DNA from: DALYLB01 sp046154695
Lineage (GTDB): Bacteria; Acidobacteriota; Blastocatellia; RBC074
Direction: 5' to 3'
Length of the DNA stretch: 5,901 bases
Assembly: GCA_046154695.1 (NCBI GenBank)
Contig: JBJXFI010000374.1
Span: 1-5,901, forward strand
Positions 1 to 5,775 of the stretch are shown piece by piece (the stretch's first letter is position 1; every line of letters begins with the position of its first letter). The position numbers and the translations under genes were made by a program. The notes under the pieces are model-generated. The model did not search any database. It was given only the letters and a program-made list of their open reading frames with translations, and had not been told where the DNA came from.

Positions 1-13
1 GCGACCTTCCGGC

Positions 14-111
14 GACGCGGCAGCGTCGGGCGCGGAAAATTCGCGTCGAACGTGATGCGAGAGCAATACCAAAGCGGCGTCGAGCCGCCGCACTCCAAAC
101 GCTGCCGCGTC
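14..111. repeat. Repeat-like segment bounded by a 13-bp perfect inverted repeat
   Basis: GACGCGGCAGCGT at 14-26 is matched by its exact reverse complement at 99-111. The pairing stops at 13 bp in both directions. Inside lies a second small stem, GCGGC/GCCGC, at 75-89 with loop GTCGA. A frame is open from 1 to the TGA at 172-174, but its translation is Arg/Ser-rich, matches no family I recognise and has no ribosome binding site. I therefore treat 1-174 as intergenic repeat DNA. The stretch containing AAAGCGGCGTCGAGCCG and CACTCCAAAC resembles dispersed repeats I associate with Verrucomicrobiota-like genomes; that resemblance is from memory only. Confidence 0.5.
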
Positions 112-216
112 ATGACCACAAAATCCGTGCTCCCAGAGGGAAGCGCTTTCCGCATGTTTCTGCCACCGGTATGACACCCGATTGTCTATCTGCCGGCGCG
201 GCTCTATGAGCTGGCG

Positions 217-1218
217 GTGCGGGCGCGGATTGGGCTGTATCGGCGCGGGGTGTTTGCGACGCGGCGGCTGGGGGCGCCGGTGATCAGCGTGGGGAATCTG
301 ACAGTGGGCGGGACGGGGAAGACGCCGTGCGTGGCGTTTCTGGCGCGGCTGCTGCGGGAAGAGGGGCTGTCGGTCGCGATTCTCAGCCGCGGATACAAGC
401 GGGCGAGCCGCGGACGCGTCGAGGTCTCGGACGGGCGCGAGATCCGCTGTTCGCCGGCCGAGGCCGGGGATGAGCCGTATCTGCTGGCGCGGTCGTGTCC
501 GGGCGTGCGGGTCCTTGTGGATTCGGATCGCTACGCGGGAGGCCGGTGGCTGGAGGAGCGCGCGCGGATCTCCGTCTTTCTGCTCGACGACGGCTTTCAA
601 CATCTGCGCCTGGAGCGGGATCTCAATCTGCTCTTGTGGGACGGATCGGATCGGCCGGCCGAGGCGCGGATGGTTCCTTTCGGCAGGCTGCGCGAGCCGC
701 TCGGCGGGTTCGCGCGGGCCGATGCCGTGATCGTCACGCGCGCGGATGAGCGAACGGATCGCGCGGCCATCGAATCGGCCGTCGCGGTATACGGCCGGCC
801 GGGAACCCCGGTCTTCTTCGCCGCTCACGATATGACGGCGCTCGTTCCTTTGGGGGGCGGCGAAGAGATCTCTCCGGACGCCCTGGCGGGCCGGCCGGTC
901 GCCGCTTTTTCCGGAATCGCCCGCCCCGATCGGTTTCATCAGGATCTCTCTCTCCGGGGGATGCGGATCACGCTCCGCCGCGACTTCGAGGACCATCATC
1001 GCTATTCGGCGGAGGAGCTGCGGCGCCTCTTCGCCGACGCCGCTGACGCCGGGGCCGAGGCCCTCGTGACAACCGAAAAGGACGCGGCCAATCTTCCACC
1101 CGATCTCGCGCGGGAATCTCCGCTCCCGCTCTATGCCGCGCGCATCGCCTTTCGCGTGGAGAACGAGGGCGCGCTGCGGCGCCTCGTTCTCGCGGCGGCC
1201 CAAAACGCCGTGATATGA
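217..1218 (+). CDS. lpxK: Tetraacyldisaccharide 4'-kinase (LpxK), lipid A biosynthesis
   Basis: LpxK phosphorylates the 4' position of the tetraacyl-disaccharide 1-phosphate precursor of lipid A at the cytoplasmic face of the inner membrane. Visible motifs (numbered from GTG 217) are the P-loop GNLTVGGTGKTP at 26-37, SRGYKR at 57-62, AGDEP at 83-87 with the family's catalytic Asp (D85), LLDDGFQH at 122-129, DHH at 259-261 (the His partner in the family) and TEKDA at 286-290. The protein is 333 residues, close to the E. coli length of about 328. The start is uncertain: homology continues upstream of GTG 217 in the same frame to about 181 (LPARLYELAV aligns with the family's PLSWLYG segment), but no ATG, GTG or TTG lies between the TGA at 172-174 and 217. 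ATT 181 or CTG 190 would be rare starts. The N-terminal membrane-association helix seems short. No good ribosome binding site precedes 217. The function is secure; the 5' end is not. Confidence 0.93.
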   Translation: MRARIGLYRRGVFATRRLGAPVISVGNLTVGGTGKTPCVAFLARLLREEGLSVAILSRGYKRASRGRVEVSDGREIRCSPAEAGDEPYLLARSCPGVRVLVDSDRYAGGRWLEERARISVFLLDDGFQHLRLERDLNLLLWDGSDRPAEARMVPFGRLREPLGGFARADAVIVTRADERTDRAAIESAVAVYGRPGTPVFFAAHDMTALVPLGGGEEISPDALAGRPVAAFSGIARPDRFHQDLSLRGMRITLRRDFEDHHRYSAEELRRLFADAADAGAEALVTTEKDAANLPPDLARESPLPLYAARIAFRVENEGALRRLVLAAAQNAVI

Positions 1219-1233
1219 TACGCGCATTCGACG

Positions 1234-1253
1234 CGCCTCGCGCCGGCGAGGCG
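1234..1253 (+). repeat. 8-bp stem-loop between lpxK and xerC
   Basis: CGCCTCGC (1234-1241) pairs perfectly with GCGAGGCG (1246-1253) across a GCCG loop, 15 nt after the lpxK stop. No T-run follows, so it is not a classical intrinsic terminator. It could slow transcription or stabilise the upstream mRNA. Confidence 0.45.
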
Positions 1254-1287
1254 GAATCCACAGGTACAGGAGAGCGGGAATTCGTCC

Positions 1288-2205
1288 ATGGAGAAATACA
1301 TCGACGATTTTATCAAGCATCTGCGGTATGAGCGGAACTCGTCCGAGCACACGCTGCGGAATTACGAGAGCGACCTCGTGCAGTTTCACGACTACCTCGC
1401 GCCGCCGGATGCGAAGGGCGGCCGGCGGGAGGTCGATCTCGCCGAGATCGACCATTTGACGATCCGCGAATATATGGGGTCGCTCTATGAACAGAAGAAG
1501 CAGAAGAGCTCGATTCACCGCAAGATCGCCTCGCTGCGGACCTTCTTCCGCTATCTGTGCCGCGAGGCCGTTCTGGAGGTCAATCCGGCCAAGCTGGTGT
1601 CGAGTCCGCGCGTCGAGCGCAAGCTGCCGAATCATCTCACGATCGAGCAGATGATCAAGTTCATCGAGACGCCGGAGGTCGACTCGGTGCTCGGCAAACG
1701 CGACCGGGCGATGCTCGAACTGATGTATGCCAGCGGAATCCGGGTTTCGGAGATGGTCAATCTGAATCTGCAGGACATCGATTTCAGCAACCAGACGGTG
1801 CGGGTGAAAGGGAAGGGGCGCAAGGAGCGGGTCGTTCCCTTCGGCGAGCACGCGAAGCAGGCGCTGCGGGAGTATCTGGGCGTCCGGGGCGAGCTGCTGG
1901 TCGAGGCGGAGGAGGAGAAGCGCGATCCGCTGGCGGTCTTTATGAACTATCAGGGGACGCGGATCACGACGCGCTCCGTGGGGCGAATGGTGGACAAATA
2001 CGTCAAGATCTGCGCCGAGGTGCACCACATCAGCCCGCACAGCCTGCGCCACTCGTTCGCCACCCATCTGCTGGACGCGGGCGCGGACCTGCGCGCGATT
2101 CAGGAGATGCTCGGACATGCCCGGCTCTCCACCACGCAGCAGTACACGCACGTGTCGATGGATAAATTAATGCAGGTCTACGACAAGTCCCACCCGAAAG
2201 CCTGA
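1288..2205 (+). CDS. xerC: Tyrosine site-specific recombinase, XerC type
   Basis: XerC/XerD recombinases resolve chromosome dimers by strand exchange at the dif site. The protein is 305 residues, usual for Xer proteins (about 298). The N-terminal SAM-like core-binding domain spans roughly residues 1-105, with the motif SSIHRKIASLRTFFRYL at 74-90. The catalytic domain spans about 112-290. All catalytic residues are present: R152 (SGIRVSE), K176 (VKGKGRKE), H251 and R254 (SPHSLRHSFATHLL), H277 (LGHARLSTTQ) and the nucleophile Y286 (QYTHVS). The C-terminus VYDKSHPKA resembles XerC tails more than XerD tails, so XerC is preferred, but XerD is not excluded. ATG 1288 fits the conserved N-terminus. 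The purine-rich AGGAGAG at 1268-1274 is the only Shine-Dalgarno candidate and its spacing of 13 nt is long. The gene lies 69 bp after lpxK on the same strand, so co-transcription is possible. No phage genes are nearby, which favours the housekeeping role over an integrase. Confidence 0.9.
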   Translation: MEKYIDDFIKHLRYERNSSEHTLRNYESDLVQFHDYLAPPDAKGGRREVDLAEIDHLTIREYMGSLYEQKKQKSSIHRKIASLRTFFRYLCREAVLEVNPAKLVSSPRVERKLPNHLTIEQMIKFIETPEVDSVLGKRDRAMLELMYASGIRVSEMVNLNLQDIDFSNQTVRVKGKGRKERVVPFGEHAKQALREYLGVRGELLVEAEEEKRDPLAVFMNYQGTRITTRSVGRMVDKYVKICAEVHHISPHSLRHSFATHLLDAGADLRAIQEMLGHARLSTTQQYTHVSMDKLMQVYDKSHPKA

Positions 2206-2211
2206 GAACTG

Positions 2212-2225
2212 TTCGGAATTCCGAA
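2212..2225. repeat. Perfect 14-bp palindrome after xerC
   Basis: TTCGGAATTCCGAA is a perfect palindrome that begins 6 nt after the xerC stop and runs into the A-run of the adjacent hairpin. It may be part of the transcription end of xerC or a binding site for a dimeric protein. Sequence alone does not decide. Confidence 0.45.
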
Positions 2226-2241
2226 AAGCCTCCCGCGAGGC
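2224..2241 (-). terminator. Intrinsic terminator of the ROK gene (convergent junction)
   Basis: Read on the minus strand, GCCTC-GCGG-GAGGC is followed at once by TTTT, and it begins 4 nt after the ROK stop codon. Alternative pairing of the same region (CCCGC/GCGGG at 2232-2244) is also possible. On the plus strand the stem is preceded by AAAA and followed only by CTTATAT, so it works best for the minus-strand gene but could serve both. Confidence 0.7.
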
Positions 2242-2245
2242 GGGC

Positions 2246-3235
2246 TTATATGGATTCGCCTTTTTGCCCGGCGAGGAGGGCCGCGCCGACGACGCAGGCC
2301 TCGGCGCCGATCTCGGCGGCGAGGATGCGGCAATCGTTATAGACGATCTCGGAGACGCGCTGCCGGGCCTCGGTCGCGATGGCGGGGACGAGGAAGGAGC
2401 GGCCGGCGGGGGCGCCGCCGACGGCGACCATCGAAAGATCGAGCAGGCTCATGATGTCGGCGATGGCGGTGGCGATGAAGGCGCCGGTTCGCTGCAGCAT
2501 GATCCGCGCCAGCTCGTCGCCGGTGTGGGCGGCGGCGATGATGTCGTCATAGCTGAACCCGCCCATGGCGCCGAGCCGCGAAAGCGACGAGGTGTTGTCC
2601 TTGCTGAGCCGGTCGCGGGTGCGGCGAACGACGCTCTCGGCGGAGGCCATGTTCTCCAGCGGGACCGACTCGCCGAGGTGCTCGACATAGATTCGCATTT
2701 GTCCGAGGGCGCCGGCCAGCCCGGAGGTCCCGTGCTGCAATTGCCCCCCCATCACGAGGCCCGCGCTGACATTGGCGCCGATGTGCAGGTAAAGCCAGTC
2801 CCGGACCCCGCGCGCCGCGCCGATCTTCATCTCGGCGAAGGCCGCCGCATAGGCGTTGTTGTCGAAATGGACCGGGACGCGGAATTCCGCCGCGAATTCC
2901 CGGTACAGGTCGATGGCGGCCAGATTCGGCAGGCGCGAGATGCCGACAATGCGGCTCGTGGTCTGATTCACCATGCCCGGCAGCGACACGCCGATGGCCG
3001 AAATCGCGCCATGCTCCTCCGCCATCTGCCGTGTGACCGAGAGCAGATGGTCCGCGAGCGCGCGCGCGTCCTCCCGGGACTGGTCGGTATAGGGCTCTCG
3101 CCGAAACGCCAATACCTTGCCGTTCTGATCGACCGTTCCGATGCGGATTTGATTGCTGCCTAAATCAACGCCGAGCAGGGCTGACCCGGATGGTGACTGT
3201 GAAGGCGGCGCTTGGAGAGAGTCGTTCTGTGCCAT
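2246..3235 (-). CDS. ROK-family protein lacking canonical kinase residues
   Basis: ROK proteins are sugar kinases (glucokinase, NanK and others) or sugar-responsive repressors. This one is 329 residues, kinase length, with no N-terminal helix-turn-helix. The ATPase fold is visible: LLGVDLGSNQIRIG at 20-33, GVSLPGMVN at 82-90, GANVSAGLV at 153-161 and VAVGGAP at 270-276. Key positions differ from active kinases. The NDAN motif reads NNAY (126-129), so the catalytic Asp is Asn127. The GEIGH motif reads GALGQ (175-179), losing the sugar-binding Glu and His. The CxCGxxGC zinc loop is absent and about four residues shorter, although the following Glu (E194) and AS are kept. It may be a non-catalytic sugar sensor or an atypical kinase. 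The frame is open to 3370, but ATG 3235 is chosen because AGGTGA lies 5 nt upstream and a strong promoter sits just before it; the longer frame would run back into the mobile element. Confidence 0.85.
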   Translation of the reverse strand: MAQNDSLQAPPSQSPSGSALLGVDLGSNQIRIGTVDQNGKVLAFRREPYTDQSREDARALADHLLSVTRQMAEEHGAISAIGVSLPGMVNQTTSRIVGISRLPNLAAIDLYREFAAEFRVPVHFDNNAYAAAFAEMKIGAARGVRDWLYLHIGANVSAGLVMGGQLQHGTSGLAGALGQMRIYVEHLGESVPLENMASAESVVRRTRDRLSKDNTSSLSRLGAMGGFSYDDIIAAAHTGDELARIMLQRTGAFIATAIADIMSLLDLSMVAVGGAPAGRSFLVPAIATEARQRVSEIVYNDCRILAAEIGAEACVVGAALLAGQKGESI

Positions 3236-3240
3236 AAGCT

Positions 3241-3246
3241 TCACCT
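3241..3246 (-). promoter_or_regulatory. Ribosome binding site deciding the ROK start
   Basis: On the minus strand AGGTGA lies 5 nt before ATG 3235. It supports this start over the in-frame ATG at 3370. Confidence 0.75.
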
Positions 3247-3253
3247 GTTTCGG

Positions 3254-3282
3254 ACTATAACAACGCCCCGGTGGACTGTCAA
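3254..3282 (-). promoter_or_regulatory. Near-consensus sigma70 promoter of the ROK gene
   Basis: On the minus strand TTGACA (3282-3277) is a perfect -35 box, followed after exactly 17 nt by TATAGT (3259-3254), one base from the consensus -10. Transcription should start near 3247, giving a leader of about 12 nt that is essentially the ribosome binding site. The DNA upstream of the -35 is AT-rich (about 3283-3312), as in UP elements. Confidence 0.8.
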
Positions 3283-3322
3283 TTTTTGTCTTAAATTCCT
3301 CAAAAGTAATTTGCGGGGCCCT

Positions 3323-3331
3323 TTGGGCGGG
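3323..3331. repeat. Left 9-bp flanking direct repeat (target duplication)
   Basis: TTGGGCGGG directly abuts the left end of the element at 3332 and recurs at 3624-3632 directly after its right end. With one mismatch the similarity extends outward to 12 bp (3320-3331 versus 3621-3632), but the outer three right-hand bases belong to the element's own end. Confidence 0.75.
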
Positions 3332-3623
3332 GGGTGTGATTAAATCTGGGACACACTTTCGCGATATCACTGGACAATCAGCTCGTTTTTGTGTTCCGAA
3401 GGAACACCTGAGGGTAGCCGGCGGGGAAGCGAAGCGGAACCGCCGGAATTGGCAGGAAAAGCCATCAAGCCCCGGCAGGGGCGGCAGACCGTTGCGCCCA
3501 TCCTGCGCCCCTGCCGGGGCGCGTCTCGTGGCGGACGATTCCGGCGGTTACGCTTCGCTTCACCGCCGGCTACCCTCCGCCGCCCCTGTCGGGGCGCATT
3601 GTGTCTCACTTGTAATCACACCC
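3332..3623. mobile_element. 292-bp MITE-like non-coding element with paired hairpin arms
   Basis: The ends are perfect 11-bp inverted repeats, GGGTGTGATTA (3332-3342) and TAATCACACCC (3613-3623), with weaker pairing to about 24 bp (ACACA at the inner edge). A 9-bp direct repeat flanks both ends. No transposase frame is present. The left arm carries stems at 3391-3407 (GTGTTCC-GAA-GGAACAC), 3418-3446 (CCGGCGG/CCGCCGG) and 3469-3482 (GCCCC-GGCA-GGGGC). The right arm carries the same series inverted: 3505-3522 (GCGCCCC-TGCC-GGGGCGC), 3541-3569 (CCGGCGGT/ACCGCCGG) and 3581-3596 (CGCCCC-TGTC-GGGGCG). The element is thus an imperfect head-to-head dimer of a REP-like unit. A further copy starts at 5776. 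It was probably mobilised in trans by a DDE transposase that is not in this window. Open frames across it are artefacts of the repeat. Confidence 0.8.
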
Positions 3624-3632
3624 TTGGGCGGG
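3624..3632. repeat. Right 9-bp flanking direct repeat (target duplication)
   Basis: TTGGGCGGG immediately follows the right inverted repeat and is identical to 3323-3331. Confidence 0.75.
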
Positions 3633-3651
3633 CGTTCGCAATTGCCTTTGC

Positions 3652-3680
3652 TTGCGATGTATAGACGCATCAAGTATCTT
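3652..3680 (+). promoter_or_regulatory. Possible sigma70 promoter upstream of the DedA gene
   Basis: TTGCGA (3652-3657) and TATCTT (3675-3680) are separated by 17 nt, and each matches 4 of 6 consensus bases. It lies about 150 bp before the DedA start, on the far side of the mobile element from the ROK promoter. This is a weak candidate, listed because no better one is visible in 3633-3828. Confidence 0.25.
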
Positions 3681-3750
3681 TACCGGCGCTTCGATCGGCG
3701 GGGGCGGCGAGGGGCCAGCGCGCGGGCGGAATACTGAGAGTGGGCATTCT

Positions 3751-3825
3751 ATGACGATGACTCGAAGGAAGCGCATCGAACGTCTCAAATGCACGAGCTG
3801 TCGGGTTCGCGTCAATCATCCTTGA
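3751..3825 (+). CDS. Possible 24-residue upstream peptide abutting the DedA gene
   Basis: ATG 3751 opens a frame ending in TGA at 3823-3825, three bases before the DedA ATG at 3829. The peptide is strongly basic (MTMTRRKRIERLK at its start) and contains CTSC followed by RVRVNHP, which recalls half a zinc ribbon. DedA has no Shine-Dalgarno of its own, so translation could reach it by re-initiation after this small frame. I recognise no family. There is no strong ribosome binding site before 3751, and a frame this short can arise by chance. Confidence 0.2.
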   Translation: MTMTRRKRIERLKCTSCRVRVNHP

Positions 3826-3828
3826 TCA

Positions 3829-4512
3829 ATGGTTATAGAAGATCTGATCAGAGAATATGGCCTGTGGGCAGTCTTCCTCGGGGTGATGATCGAGGGCGAC
3901 CTGACGCTGCTATTTGCGGGGGTTCTCGCCCATTACGGCCTGTTCAGTTTCAGCGAGGCGCTGCTGGTGAGCACGCTGGGCGGGTTTGTCAGCGACTGCA
4001 TCGGGTATCTGATCGGGTATTCGGGAAAACGGCGCATCAAGGACAGCGAGTTTCACCAGCGTTCGCGGCCGCGGCTCGAGCGATTGTCGGCGCGGTTCGG
4101 CGTCTATTCGATCTTTCTGGTGAAGTATGTGTACGGGTTGCGAACGGCGAGCGCGGTCTTTTGGGGGTTCGTTCACATGCGGTTCCGCCGGTTCGGTCCG
4201 CTGACGCTGGTGAGCTGCGCTGCATGGTCGTTGATTCTCATCGGGTTGGGGTATTTCTTCAGCGGGGCGATCGAGGTGGTGATCGGCCGGGTTCGCCGGG
4301 CGGGAATTCTGCTGCTGGTCGCGCTGGCGATCGCCTGCGTGGTGCTGCTCGTCCTCTACTGGGTGGAGCGGTATGTGATCGGACGGCGCGTGCCGGAGAT
4401 GGCGCCGCCGAATATTCACGTCATTCATCACGAGCCGCTGTGGGACAAGCGGGAAGGAAAAATGGCCGACAATCCCAAGAAATCGTCCGGCATCTCAGGA
4501 GGAATTACTTGA
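3829..4512 (+). CDS. DedA/VTT-family integral membrane protein
   Basis: DedA proteins are inner-membrane proteins; characterised members translocate undecaprenyl phosphate or phospholipids and support envelope integrity. This one has 227 residues. Hydrophobic stretches lie at about 11-38 (a re-entrant-like segment AVFLGVMIEGDLTLLFAG), 43-64 (with GGFVSDCIGYLIGY), 91-115, 123-146 and 158-180. Family hallmarks are E22, the D56..GY pair, and KYVYGLRT at 99-106 with the conserved Arg105, then a Trp (W133) and GYFFSG. The usual PxPSE after the first helix is replaced by EGD (22-24), so it belongs to a divergent branch. A soluble charged tail of about 45 residues follows the last helix. The next gene overlaps its stop codon, implying translational coupling. 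No ribosome binding site precedes ATG 3829. The substrate cannot be told from sequence. Confidence 0.8.
   Translation: MVIEDLIREYGLWAVFLGVMIEGDLTLLFAGVLAHYGLFSFSEALLVSTLGGFVSDCIGYLIGYSGKRRIKDSEFHQRSRPRLERLSARFGVYSIFLVKYVYGLRTASAVFWGFVHMRFRRFGPLTLVSCAAWSLILIGLGYFFSGAIEVVIGRVRRAGILLLVALAIACVVLLVLYWVERYVIGRRVPEMAPPNIHVIHHEPLWDKREGKMADNPKKSSGISGGIT
4497..4502 (+). promoter_or_regulatory. Perfect Shine-Dalgarno fixing the TTG start of the kinase gene
   Basis: AGGAGG lies 6 nt before TTG 4509, inside the last codons of the DedA gene. It shows that the kinase starts at TTG 4509 even though the reading frame is open far upstream. Confidence 0.85.
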
Positions 4513-5504
4513 TCATCGAATCGCAAGCGCCAACGCGCATCGATCTCGCCGGCGGCACGATCGATCTCTGGCCGCTCTACCTGTTTCACGACGATTCACG
4601 GACGATCAACTTCGCGATCGACCAGTATGCCCGCTGCCGCGTCGAGACGCGGACCGACGGGCGCTTCATCGTGGAATCGAAGGATCGCGGCGTTCGCGTC
4701 GAGGCCGATTCGCTGGAGGCGCTGCGCGGGGATGACGAACTCTCCCTGATCTCGAAGCTGATCTGTTTCTTTCGGCCGGAGACCGGGCTCGAGATCACGA
4801 CCGATTGCATGGCGCCGGCGGGCGCGGGGCTGGCGGGATCCTCGGCGCTGAATATCGCGGTCTGCGGCGCGCTCAACAAACTGACCGGGGAGCGGTTCCC
4901 CCGGGAGCGGCTGCCCTTTCTCGCCATCAACGTCGAGACCCAGGTCTTGAAGGTCCCCGCGGGGTATCAGGACTATTTTCCGGCCGTTTACGGGGGCGTC
5001 TCGCGCGTCAAACTCGGGATCGAGGGGGTGGTTCGCGAGCCGGTCGAGACCGACCTCGATCAACTGGAATCGCGCGTCGCGCTCTGTTTCACCGGCGCGC
5101 CCCGAAACTCCGGAATCAACAACTGGGAGATGTACAAACGCCACATCGACAACGCGCCCGGCATCCACGATCGCTTCGAACGGATCCGGGACACGGCGCT
5201 GAAGATCGACGAGGCGCTCGAGGCCAACGCCTTCGACCGGGTCGGCGCCATCTTCTACGAGGAATGGGCCAGCCGCCGCGAACTCGCGCCCGGCATCACC
5301 ACCGATTTCATCGATCAATTGATCGAGCTCGCCCGCGGGAACGGCGCCGAGGCCGCCAAGGTCTGCGGCGCCGGCGGCGGCGGATGCGTCGCCTTTTATT
5401 GCGCGCCCGGCCGCAAAGCCTCCGTCGAGGCCGCCCTCTCCGCCGCCGGCGGCCGCGTCATCCCCTACCGCATCGCCCGCGAAGGGCTGACCATCGTCGC
5501 GTAG
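4509..5504 (+). CDS. GHMP-family sugar kinase (HddA-like)
   Basis: GHMP kinases transfer ATP phosphate to small sugars or mevalonate-type substrates in the cytoplasm. The protein is 331 residues from TTG 4509. Motif 1 is APTRIDLAGGTIDLW (7-21), motif 2, which binds ATP phosphates, is APAGAGLAGSSALN (102-115), and motif 3 is KVCGAGGGGCVAF (284-296). PAGYQDYFPAVYGG (150-163) supplies the probable catalytic Asp155. FTGAPRNSG (194-202) resembles the TG..R.S stretch of the D-glycero-D-manno-heptose 7-phosphate kinase and fucokinase group. All catalytic elements look intact. The substrate is not determined; a heptose phosphate or other envelope sugar is my best inference. The TTG start overlaps the DedA TGA by two bases, so the two genes are translationally coupled. 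The open frame extends far upstream to 3789, but that part is an out-of-frame shadow of DedA. No clear terminator follows. Confidence 0.88.
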   Translation: MIIESQAPTRIDLAGGTIDLWPLYLFHDDSRTINFAIDQYARCRVETRTDGRFIVESKDRGVRVEADSLEALRGDDELSLISKLICFFRPETGLEITTDCMAPAGAGLAGSSALNIAVCGALNKLTGERFPRERLPFLAINVETQVLKVPAGYQDYFPAVYGGVSRVKLGIEGVVREPVETDLDQLESRVALCFTGAPRNSGINNWEMYKRHIDNAPGIHDRFERIRDTALKIDEALEANAFDRVGAIFYEEWASRRELAPGITTDFIDQLIELARGNGAEAAKVCGAGGGGCVAFYCAPGRKASVEAALSAAGGRVIPYRIAREGLTIVA

Positions 5505-5526
5505 AGGCCCGGAATCCCGCGTCTCG

Positions 5527-5546
5527 CACGGTGAATCACGGTGAAT
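5527..5546. repeat. Two perfect tandem copies of a 10-bp unit
   Basis: CACGGTGAAT occurs twice in a row (5527-5536, 5537-5546), between the kinase stop and the 3' end of the tRNA gene. No function is evident. Confidence 0.6.
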
Positions 5547-5549
5547 ATG

Positions 5550-5650
<101 letters not shown>

Positions 5651-5775
5651 GCAAAGAAATCTCTTGTTCACAACGCCGCCGGCGTCCCGAAATTACAGCG
5701 TGCGACCGACAGCGCCCGTCATCCTAACAACCCCCTTCGCATAGATCAAACCATCTGGAAATCCAGGCGATGCCA

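Noticed and set aside
1..216. Open frame 1-171 in phase with lpxK across TGA 172-174, possibly a selenocysteine readthrough
   Set aside because: The upstream translation is repeat-derived and unlike any LpxK N-terminus, and no SECIS-like stem is evident just after the TGA. The presence of tRNA-Sec nearby is not evidence for this codon.
1288..2205. XerC-like recombinase as an integrase of a mobile island
   Set aside because: Length, domain layout and C-terminus match housekeeping Xer proteins, and no attachment sites or phage/island genes are visible.
2264..3163. Long plus-strand frame (299 codons) opposite the ROK gene
   Set aside because: It is an antisense shadow in GC-rich DNA. The minus-strand ROK frame has recognisable motifs, a promoter, a ribosome binding site and a terminator.
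3236..3370. Extended N-terminus of the ROK protein from ATG 3370
   Set aside because: It would begin inside the mobile element and span the promoter. ATG 3235 has a well-placed ribosome binding site.
3332..3623. CRISPR array interpretation of the repeats
   Set aside because: There are no regularly spaced identical direct repeats with unique spacers; the repeats are inverted, imperfect and bounded by terminal inverted repeats.
3336..3737. Frames across the mobile element, including one ending in a basic 26-residue stretch from ATG 3657
   Set aside because: They run through hairpin repeats, translate to Arg/Gly/Pro-rich sequence and lack ribosome binding sites. The 3657-3737 stretch alone has no supporting signal.
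3789..4508. Upstream 240-codon extension of the GHMP kinase frame
   Set aside because: It overlaps the DedA gene in another frame and shows no GHMP similarity before TTG 4509, which has its own perfect Shine-Dalgarno.
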